Below the pieces are notes generated by a model, which saw only the letters and a program-made list of their open reading frames with translations, did no database searches and was not told the origin of the DNA. Shown here one piece after another: positions 7,204 to 12,472 of a DNA stretch of 12,472 bases. This stretch comes from Clostridiales bacterium UBA3680. Its GTDB lineage: Bacteria; Bacillota; Clostridia; Lachnospirales; CAG-274. Position numbers and translations under genes: made by a program. The number at the start of each line of letters is the position of its first letter. The first letter of the stretch is position 1. The stretch is from positions 1-12,472 of the forward strand of contig DFJD01000024.1 in the NCBI GenBank assembly GCA_002372875.1, in the 5' to 3' direction.

Positions 7204-8068
7204 GAGAGAAAGTCTCCTTTACATTAAGTCTTTTTCTGTAGATCTGATCGCCGTATTCGCTTTTTCCGGGTACTCCCACAGCATCGGCACGACAATGTTG
7301 ACAATGCCTGAATACATCTATATACTTTGAAGCTTTCGTTCTTGCAAGGTCTATTTGTGCGCAAGTGGGAGCCTTGCAATCTTTCAGTTCATGCTGCGGT
7401 ATAAGGGGTATGATATTGTAGATCTTCGCTCCCGCTTCTTTCACCGTTTTGGCGATCTGTTCTATATGGTCGCCGTTAATTTCGGTTACAAGCACCGTGT
7501 TCACCTTTACGGTCACTCCCGCATCGCTTACTTTTTTTATTCCCTTTAACTGATTTTCAATAAGTATCCTTGCACCCTCTACGCCTTCTATCTTTTTTCC
7601 GTGGTAGATAATGTATGCGTTAAGCTTGCTTTCTATTTCGGGATCGACAGCATTTACGGTAACTGTCAGGGAATCTATCCCGACTTGAATGATTTCTTGT
7701 GCCCTTTCATTTAGCAAAAGTCCGTTTGTGCTCATACACTTAATGAGATTCGGGAAATTTTCTTTTATTATTTTAAAAGTTTCAAGGGCGTTGTCCGTTG
7801 CCAAAGTGTCGCCGGGGCCCGCAATACCCGCCACCTTTATATCCGGACACAGCTCAAGGGCCTTGTTTAATATATCGCAACACTCTTCGGGTCTTAATAT
7901 CTTAGAGGTCACTCCGGGTCTGTTTTCCACATCGTTTATGCTTCTGTCACAAAATCGACAGGCGATATTACAGCCCGGACTTACGGGTAAATGAACTCTG
8001 CCCGCGTTATTTTTGTGCCCTCCGAAACAAGGATGTGAATTTTTAAGGTTTTCATAGGTATTAGGCAT
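7196..8068 (-). CDS. nifB: NifB-like radical SAM cofactor maturase
   Basis: This 290-residue radical SAM enzyme has the CxxxCxxC motif at C33, C37 and C40 (PGCNIACRFCDR). NifB hallmarks surround it: HPC at 12-14, ENRPGV after the cluster motif, AGPGDTLA, the STNGLLLNE stretch, NAVDPEIESK, and the C-terminal HCQHCRADAVG (C256, C259). NifB fuses two [4Fe-4S] clusters with insertion of a SAM-derived carbide to give the 8-iron NifB cofactor. I selected the ATG at 8068 with AGAGAG upstream over an in-frame start at 8131, which would overlap the cysteine synthase. It lies 25 bases after that gene. Length and lack of a fused NifX domain fit the short NifB form. Its presence strongly implies that the D/K complex carries a carbide-containing cofactor. 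Assignment to the NifB family is firm; true NifB-co synthesis is inferred. Confidence 0.9.
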   Translation of the reverse strand: MPNTYENLKNSHPCFGGHKNNAGRVHLPVSPGCNIACRFCDRSINDVENRPGVTSKILRPEECCDILNKALELCPDIKVAGIAGPGDTLATDNALETFKIIKENFPNLIKCMSTNGLLLNERAQEIIQVGIDSLTVTVNAVDPEIESKLNAYIIYHGKKIEGVEGARILIENQLKGIKKVSDAGVTVKVNTVLVTEINGDHIEQIAKTVKEAGAKIYNIIPLIPQHELKDCKAPTCAQIDLARTKASKYIDVFRHCQHCRADAVGVPGKSEYGDQIYRKRLNVKETFSHG

Positions 8069-8093
8069 ATAACACTCTCTTTTCTGTGAAATC

Positions 8094-9029
8094 TTATGAA
8101 TTAAACAAAGGTGTGGAAAGATATCTGTCACCCGAATCGGGGAGAAGAACCACTATGTTTTTGCCTTTGTTTTCGGGTCTTTTTGCAATTATCTCCGCCG
8201 CCTTTAATGCCGCACCCGAGGATATACCCACAAGTACACCTTCGGAAAGAGCAAAGTTTCTGCCCTCCGAAAAAGCATCTTCATTTTCAACGGCGATAAC
8301 TTCATCATATATTTTTGTGTTGAGCACTTCGGGAACGAAACCCGCACCGATACCCTGTATCTTGTGTGCTCCTGCTTTTCCGGTAGACAGTACCGCGCTT
8401 GTTGCAGGCTCAACAGCAACTATTTTAATATCGGGGTTTTTACTCTTTAAATATTCACCCACACCCGTTACGGTGCCGCCCGTGCCTACACCCGCAATAA
8501 ATATATCAACCTTTCCTTCTGTCTGCTCCCATATTTCGGGGCCTGTGGTCTTTTTGTGAACCTCGGGGTTTGCGGGGTTTACAAACTGTCCCAATATTAC
8601 CGAGCCTTCAATTTCCTTGTTAAGCTCCTCTGCCTTGGCAATGGCGCCCTTCATACCGCTTACTCCCTCTGTGAGTACAAGCTCCGCTCCGTATGCCTTG
8701 AGAAGATTTCTTCTTTCCACACTCATTGTTTCGGGAAGAGTGAGAATAGCTTTGTATCCCTTTGCCGCAGCCACAGCCGCAAGGCCGATGCCCGTGTTGC
8801 CGCTTGTAGGCTCGATAATGGTGGCGCCGGGTTTAAGAATGCCTTTCTTTTCCGCATCCTCTATCATAGCAAGTGCGATACGGTCTTTTACGGAACCTGC
8901 GGGATTAAGGTATTCCAGCTTAGCAATAAGAGTTACGTCTTTTATTTCCTTCTTTTTTGAATACCCGTTAAGTTTAAGAACAGGTGTCTTGCCTATAAGT
9001 TCGAGTGCCGATTCTTTGATTTGTGTCAT
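8094..9029 (-). CDS. cysK: Cysteine synthase (O-acetylserine sulfhydrylase)
   Basis: A standard 311-residue CysK. PLP lysine K48 lies in PAGSVKDR, TSGNTG is at 75-80, PETMS at 99-103, GTGGT at 183-187, the specificity segment HKIQGIGAGF at 222-231, and SSGA at 270-273. It makes L-cysteine and acetate from O-acetylserine and sulfide in the cytoplasm. The ATG at 9029 has an excellent AAAGGAG eight bases upstream. It is the first gene of the nif-like operon, with a probable promoter about 60 bases upstream. The position suggests it consumes sulfide or thiol released by the nitrogenase-like enzyme, or supplies cysteine for Fe-S cluster building; both are inferences. Compared with the second cysteine synthase downstream it is the canonical one. 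Confidence 0.93.
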   Translation of the reverse strand: MTQIKESALELIGKTPVLKLNGYSKKKEIKDVTLIAKLEYLNPAGSVKDRIALAMIEDAEKKGILKPGATIIEPTSGNTGIGLAAVAAAKGYKAILTLPETMSVERRNLLKAYGAELVLTEGVSGMKGAIAKAEELNKEIEGSVILGQFVNPANPEVHKKTTGPEIWEQTEGKVDIFIAGVGTGGTVTGVGEYLKSKNPDIKIVAVEPATSAVLSTGKAGAHKIQGIGAGFVPEVLNTKIYDEVIAVENEDAFSEGRNFALSEGVLVGISSGAALKAAEIIAKRPENKGKNIVVLLPDSGDRYLSTPLFNS

Positions 9030-9060
9030 AATAATTCTCCTTTACTTTAAATATAAATAA

Positions 9061-9075
9061 GCATTACGGTTATGC
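9061..9075. promoter_or_regulatory. Quasi-palindrome in the leader of the nif-like operon
   Basis: GCATTACGGTTATGC is self-complementary at 12 of 15 positions. It lies about 16 bases downstream of the predicted -10 box and 32 bases before the cysK-like start. It could be an operator. No known regulator motif is recognised. Confidence 0.3.
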
Positions 9076-9090
9076 CGTTTCCGTAGAATT

Positions 9091-9119
9091 ATTTTATCAT
9101 CGATTATTCGCTTTGAAAA
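9091..9119 (-). promoter_or_regulatory. Predicted promoter of the nif-like operon
   Basis: On the minus strand TTTTCA (9119-9114), a 17-base spacer and TAAAAT (9096-9091) precede the cysK-like gene by about 60 bases. The -35 is poor and the -10 good, as is common for activated promoters. The importer promoter at 12117-12145 has the same TTTTCA with 17-base spacing. No sigma-54 -24/-12 element is visible. Confidence 0.5.
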
Positions 9120-9128
9120 TTTTTCAAA

Positions 9129-9164
9129 TATTATTATGGGTGATAAGCTTTGCTTATAAATAAT
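9129..9164 (-). promoter_or_regulatory. Shared regulatory words upstream of the nif-like operon
   Basis: TTATCACCCATAATAATA (9146-9129, minus strand) matches TTATCACGGATAATGATA upstream of the importer operon at 15 of 18 bases. ATTATTTATAAG (9164-9153) matches ATAATTTATAAG there at 11 of 12. Both lie just upstream of the -35 box, where an activator would bind. The regulator is unknown. Confidence 0.45.
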
Positions 9165-9167
9165 GAT

Positions 9168-10301
9168 TTATTTTTTTATTTCCGTAAAAGTATTCGTGGC
9201 TTTATCGTAGGTATATCCTTCGGGTACTCCGTCTATAGTGGGATAAACCTTGCTTGTAAACTCATCTACATTAAGATTTTCGTCCAGATCGCCCGTTTTT
9301 TGAAGATCGTAAAATGATGAAACAAAAGTTTCCCTACCCAAAGATACGGAAGGCTCATACTCCAAGCGTTCGAGTATCTCTCCGTATGCCTTCGTATCCT
9401 CGTCACTTTCTATGGGCATATATCCGTTTTCCACCTGAAGCTGTGCCGCTTCATAAGGACACTCTTCAACAAAGGCTGCCGCTTTTTGTATAGCTCTTGT
9501 ATATGCTGCCGCACCCTCGGGGTTGTTTTCGATAAGTTCTTGAGAAACATATGCCTGGCAGCAATATTCTTTTGAAAAGTTTTCATCCTCTCCTATATCC
9601 AAAAGCTTTATAAAATCGTAATTTTTCTCGGCATTATAGGCAACGGGGTCATGTATTCCGATGGCATCTACAGCTCCGTTATCCAAAGCTATGGGAAGGT
9701 CGGTCATACCGTATGTAGCAAAATGTATGTCCGCATCCTTACCGTTTACGTTAAAGCCCATGGAAGATAACTTTCTTTTAAGCTGTATGGGAGCCGAATC
9801 GGAAAGAGAGGCAACACCTATGGTCTTTCCCTTAAGGTCTTCAAGAGTGTTTATGCCCGTTCCGTTTTTGGAATAAAACTTTGTACAACCTCTGTGAAGA
9901 CCTGTTACAAACGATATCGCAAGGCCGTTTGCAATAGGCTGCATCAAAGTACCCGTAAGGCCGTAACCTGCATTTATATTTCTGCTTGTTATCTGTTCGG
10001 TCACGGTGTCTATGTTTGACGTAACAACCTCATAATCCTGCCCTATATTTTTAAATTCCTCATCAAAGTAACCGTTTATAATGGCAATGTGCACGGGAGC
10101 CAAACAAAGACTTTCCTTATTGTTAAGTATTTTTACACTAAAATCGTCTTTTGCATTATCGTTTTGCGTTTGGGCGCTTTGGGTGCTGTGTTCGCCGTGT
10201 TCGCCGTTTTCTACCGTTGCCGATGAACAGCCGCTCAAAGTATTTACGATCAATAAAGCACTAAATGTAAGTCCAAAAAATTTTGCGATTTGTTTTTTCA
10301 T
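9168..10301 (-). CDS. ABC importer substrate-binding lipoprotein (SsuA/TauA/NMT1-like)
   Basis: This 377-residue exported protein has a lipoprotein signal: MKKQ, a hydrophobic stretch, and lipobox LSGC with C25 as the lipidated cysteine. A short polar linker rich in His, Gln and Asn (including GEHGEH) follows. The body then reads as a type II periplasmic-binding fold of the nitrate/sulfonate/taurine/thiamine-precursor class: LCLAPVHIAIINGYF, TLEDLKGKTIGVASL (residues about 155-169) and ALDNGAVDAIGIHDPVA. The ATG at 10301 has GGAGG nine bases upstream. An in-frame start at 10358 would lengthen the signal peptide unnaturally. In a Gram-positive cell it would be anchored outside the membrane and deliver ligand to the permease. 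Substrate is not readable from sequence. A sulfonate or other organosulfur compound is suggested by the neighbouring cysteine synthases (inference). Confidence 0.88.
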   Translation of the reverse strand: MKKQIAKFFGLTFSALLIVNTLSGCSSATVENGEHGEHSTQSAQTQNDNAKDDFSVKILNNKESLCLAPVHIAIINGYFDEEFKNIGQDYEVVTSNIDTVTEQITSRNINAGYGLTGTLMQPIANGLAISFVTGLHRGCTKFYSKNGTGINTLEDLKGKTIGVASLSDSAPIQLKRKLSSMGFNVNGKDADIHFATYGMTDLPIALDNGAVDAIGIHDPVAYNAEKNYDFIKLLDIGEDENFSKEYCCQAYVSQELIENNPEGAAAYTRAIQKAAAFVEECPYEAAQLQVENGYMPIESDEDTKAYGEILERLEYEPSVSLGRETFVSSFYDLQKTGDLDENLNVDEFTSKVYPTIDGVPEGYTYDKATNTFTEIKK

Positions 10302-10320
10302 TATAATTATCCTCCAAAAT

Positions 10321-11100
10321 TTACAAGTAATACTCGGGTTCCATATTTTCTCCCGCATAGTCGAGAATTTTCAATATTTTTGTACGATACTGTATAAAGT
10401 CGTAACTTCCTCTTGCCCTTGGTTTTGACAGCTTTATATCTATAACTTCTTCCACCTTCGCAGGTCTTGAGGTCATTATCACCACCTTATCCGACATGTA
10501 GACAGCCTCATCGACATCATGCGTGACCATTATCATGGTCATTTTCTGCCCTGCTTGAATTTTCAGTATCTCGTCTTGCATATTCATTCTTGTAAAGGCA
10601 TCCAATGCTCCCAAGGGTTCATCCAAAAGCAAAACTTTCGGTTTTCCCACAAGTGCTCTTGCAAGAGATGCCCTTTGATTCATACCTCCCGAAAGCTGAT
10701 GGGGATAGGATTTTTCAAAGCCTTTTAAATTGACCAATTCGATATATTTTTGCACATCCTCCTTCTTTTCTTTGTACACTCCCATAGCCTTAAGACCAAA
10801 GGCTATATTTTGTTCTATTGTAAGCCAAGGATAGAGATTGGATTGCTGAAAAGCAAACCCCCTGTCTGCTCCGGGCTTGACCACAAGTTCTTCATCTATA
10901 AAAATATCCCCTTCATCGGCAATAGAAAGACCCGAAATTGCTCTCAAAAGCGTTGTTTTGCCGCAACCCGACGGGCCTATAAGGGTAACAAAAGAACCGG
11001 GTTCCACGGACAAATTTACTTTATTTAACGCTTTTACAATGCTTTTATCGGGATTTACAAAGCTTTTTGATACGTCCTTTATCTCAACTCTTCCTACCAT
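10321..11100 (-). CDS. ABC importer ATPase (SsuB/TauB-like)
   Basis: This 259-residue nucleotide-binding subunit has Walker A GPSGCGKTT (42-50), Q-loop FQQSNLYPW (84-92), signature LSGGM (136-140), Walker B VLLLDEP (156-162), D-loop GALD, and H-loop histidine in VTHDVDEA. The FQQ-x-LYPWLT pattern and length fit the nitrate/sulfonate/taurine ATPase subfamily. The ATG at 11100 is chosen because AAAGGA lies 9 bases upstream and it begins at the conserved VEIKDVSKSF. A start at 11121 adds seven residues. It overlaps the permease stop by seven bases (ATGGTAG), so the two are coupled. It powers uptake by the permease and is predicted to sit on the cytoplasmic face of the membrane. Confidence 0.93.
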   Translation of the reverse strand: MVGRVEIKDVSKSFVNPDKSIVKALNKVNLSVEPGSFVTLIGPSGCGKTTLLRAISGLSIADEGDIFIDEELVVKPGADRGFAFQQSNLYPWLTIEQNIAFGLKAMGVYKEKKEDVQKYIELVNLKGFEKSYPHQLSGGMNQRASLARALVGKPKVLLLDEPLGALDAFTRMNMQDEILKIQAGQKMTMIMVTHDVDEAVYMSDKVVIMTSRPAKVEEVIDIKLSKPRARGSYDFIQYRTKILKILDYAGENMEPEYYL

Positions 11101-12047
11101 TTGATCAATCCTTTCTGCCAACTGAGCGCTTTTTCTCTGAATGTAAACAACAGTTTCAGCACAACATTACACAAGACGGCAAGCAATATAAGACCCGCAT
11201 AAACATTTGAGTACAACATCATGCTTTTTTGCCAGTTCAGATACCAGCCTATACCCAATTTGCAGCCGAACATTTCAGCTGTGATAAGGGTAACGAATGC
11301 CCCTGTGGTTGCATAGAACAGCCCCAAAAACACACTCGGAAGAGCTGCGGGAATGCCCACATGAAGTATCTTGTAACGCTTTTTTGCGCCGAATGTGTCC
11401 GCTACCTCAAAATAGGATTGAGGTATATTCTGTATTCCGTTGCTTGTCATTACGGTTATGGGAAACCACACCGAAAGCACGATCATAAATATTGCCGCTT
11501 GATAGGATGTGGTAAAAAGCGACAGCACCAAAGGCGACCACGAAGTAGCGGGGATAGGACCTATTATTTTGGTAAAAGGATTCATCCAGTAAGCAAAAGT
11601 TTTGTTAAAGCCGATAAATATGCCCGATAAGATCCCGAGTATGCCTCCAATCAAATAGCCGAAGAAAAGAAGCTTAAACGAAGAAGCCACACATTCAAGC
11701 AAAAGTTGGTAATCACTGACAAATACACCAAATACCCTATCTAATGACGGAAAGAACAAAACGGGCAATAATGCAAATTTACTGCATATCAGATTTATAC
11801 AGTTTAAAAGCAATATTCCGCCTGCAATTACGGGACCTACGGAAAGAAGTTTATTTTTTGCTTTCTCATTGAACACAGCCGCAACAAACCATATAATAGA
11901 TATCACGCCTAAGATACACAGCAGATAAAAGAAATAAGGTGCCTCGGCTTTCGGTTGTTTATCGGATACAAGTATCAGCCTGTCAAGAATTATTGCAAAA
12001 GCAACAGATGCAATACAAGCAGAACGCTTAATCCAATCAAATATCAT
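11094..12047 (-). CDS. ABC importer permease (SsuC/TauC-like) with N-terminal membrane extension
   Basis: This 317-residue inner membrane protein carries the BPD transport permease domain. The EAA loop EVADTFGAKKRY...GIPAALP is at about 214-237 and should dock on the ATPase. I chose the ATG at 12047, since AAAGG lies nine bases ahead. The ATG at 12056 directly abuts that ribosome binding site and is less likely. Typical SsuC/TauC proteins have about 250-270 residues. This one has extra N-terminal hydrophobic segments at about 10-27, 38-59 and 69-88 before the conserved transport core begins near 120. It is the first gene of the importer operon, with the binding protein last. Substrate is unknown, most likely an oxyanion, sulfonate or small organic sulfur compound by family and context. 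Confidence 0.9.
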   Translation of the reverse strand: MIFDWIKRSACIASVAFAIILDRLILVSDKQPKAEAPYFFYLLCILGVISIIWFVAAVFNEKAKNKLLSVGPVIAGGILLLNCINLICSKFALLPVLFFPSLDRVFGVFVSDYQLLLECVASSFKLLFFGYLIGGILGILSGIFIGFNKTFAYWMNPFTKIIGPIPATSWSPLVLSLFTTSYQAAIFMIVLSVWFPITVMTSNGIQNIPQSYFEVADTFGAKKRYKILHVGIPAALPSVFLGLFYATTGAFVTLITAEMFGCKLGIGWYLNWQKSMMLYSNVYAGLILLAVLCNVVLKLLFTFREKALSWQKGLIKW

Positions 12048-12067
12048 ATCAACCATCCTTTCGTTTT

Positions 12068-12103
12068 TAAGGAAACACTGATTAATTAATCAGCGGTTCC
12101 TTA
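12068..12103. repeat. Palindrome made of two abutting repeat termini in the importer leader
   Basis: The perfect 16-base palindrome CTGATTAATTAATCAG (12078-12093) is flanked by AAGGAA (12069-12074) and its complement TTCCTT (12097-12102). It lies between the predicted importer promoter and the permease start, so the transcript could fold it into a long hairpin. Its left half, taaggaaacactgattaatt, recurs exactly at 12271-12290 as the left end of a larger repeat. It therefore looks like a repeat element reduced to its two inverted ends. Confidence 0.65.
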
Positions 12104-12116
12104 GTTTTGTTTCGAA

Positions 12117-12145
12117 ATAGTAACACAGTTTAAAAAGTTTGAAAA
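12117..12145 (-). promoter_or_regulatory. Predicted promoter of the importer operon
   Basis: On the minus strand TTTTCA (12145-12140), a 17-base spacer and TACTAT (12122-12117) have the same layout as the nif-like operon promoter. The start site would be near 12110, leaving about a 60-base leader containing the palindrome. Confidence 0.45.
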
Positions 12146-12148
12146 ATT

Positions 12149-12198
12149 CTTATAAATTATCACAGGTTATTTGCTTTACTTATCATTATCCGTGATAA
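12149..12198 (-). promoter_or_regulatory. Shared regulatory words upstream of the importer operon
   Basis: TTATCACGGATAATGATA (12198-12181) and ATAATTTATAAG (12160-12149), both minus strand, match words upstream of the nif-like operon, but in swapped order and at different spacing. The first word extended by one base has TTATCA and TGATAA arms, so a dimeric regulator could bind it. The regulator is not identified. Confidence 0.4.
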
Positions 12199-12270
12199 AT
12201 TTTACTTATAGCAGATAATAATATATAGAAATTATACTAATTCGGCGGATTATTATAAAATAACTTAAGA

Positions 12271-12472
12271 TAAGGAAACACTGATTAATTCACTTGAAGC
12301 AGATTTGAGGTAATGTTTTCGTAGACAAGGAAAAGACCCGATGGCGTAGCCGGAAGCTACGTAGCGGCTATTTTGCAACGCAAAATAGTCCGTCCCTACG
12401 GGATTTGTAACTTTGCTTGCAAAGTTACAAACATGGGCTTTGACACAGTATGCGGGAACATTAACCAAATAT
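12271..12472. repeat. Hairpin-rich dispersed repeat or MITE-like element, cut by the window edge
   Basis: The element starts with the 20-base terminus also found at 12068-12087 and continues past the window end. It holds successive hairpins: GTAGC/GCTAC (12346-12360), a 9-bp stem CTATTTTGC/GCAAAATAG (12368-12388), and a 13-bp stem TTTGTAACTTTGC/GCAAAGTTACAAA (12404-12431). A 67-residue minus-strand frame at 12265-12468 spans it, but it follows the hairpins and lacks a recognisable domain, so I do not call it a gene. No transposase is visible. The rest of the gene-free stretch from 12199 to 12270 is A+T-rich with nothing recognisable. Confidence 0.6.

Noticed and set aside
8086..8559. 157-residue plus-strand open frame
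   Set aside because: It lies antisense to the canonical cysteine synthase, has no recognisable domain or ribosome binding site, and its openness follows from codon bias of the real gene.
9147..9161. Terminator between importer and nif-like operons (GCTTTGC/ATAAGC hairpin)
   Set aside because: The 6-bp A+T-rich stem with a 3-base loop lacks a following T-run, so readthrough from the importer operon remains possible.
12265..12468. 67-residue minus-strand open frame
   Set aside because: It coincides with the hairpin-rich repeat, shows no domain and no good ribosome binding site, and is most likely non-coding.
1..12472. CRISPR arrays, tRNA or rRNA genes
   Set aside because: No regularly spaced repeats or tRNA/rRNA-like segments were seen. 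The repeats found are inverted ends and one two-unit tandem.

Overview
The window looks like a piece of a low-GC anaerobic Firmicutes (Clostridia) chromosome, plausibly a gut-type Eubacteriales. This is inferred from A+T-rich intergenic DNA, purine-rich AAGGAG-type ribosome binding sites, TTGAAA/TATAAT-type promoters, and an Rpn-family nuclease gene of the kind abundant in that group. TGA acts as a normal stop codon, for example ending the NifH-like and NifK-like genes. Nearly everything lies on the minus strand.

Left edge (1-1720): a 5'-truncated helix-turn-helix gene remnant on the plus strand with a terminator-like hairpin after it. It is followed by a minus-strand Rpn-family nuclease gene killed by one in-frame TGA, with its own good sigma-A promoter and a terminator. 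A strong minus-strand terminator at 1682-1720 marks the end of the main operon.

Core (1777-9029, minus strand): eight tightly packed genes, read in the order cysteine synthase, NifB-like radical SAM maturase, NifX-like, NifH-like Fe protein, a second divergent cysteine synthase, NifD-like, NifK-like, and a Cys/Gly-rich NifX-like protein. Gaps are 1-25 bases or the genes overlap. The Fe protein is almost canonical. The D/K pair keeps all six P-cluster-type cysteines and the cofactor-ligating cysteine, but lacks the residues nitrogenase uses to handle N2. No NifE, NifN or NifV is present. This is a nitrogenase-like reductase, probably with a simple all-iron NifB-type cofactor, and not an ordinary nitrogenase.

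Right part (9168-12047, minus strand): a complete ABC importer of the SsuABC/TauABC class (permease, ATPase, lipoprotein substrate-binding protein). Its promoter shares sequence words with the promoter of the nif-like operon, so the two are probably co-regulated. A working model, by inference, is that the importer brings in an organosulfur (or related) compound, the H/DK reductase cleaves it using a cofactor made by the NifB-like and NifX-like proteins, and the two cysteine synthases capture the released sulfide or thiol on an activated serine. This resembles methylthio-alkane reductase (Mar) in logic, but with cysteine synthases built into the operon.

Right edge (12057-12472): no gene. It holds the importer promoter, a long palindrome in the leader, and a repeat element with several strong hairpins that runs off the window. 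The palindrome and the repeat element share a 20-base terminus.
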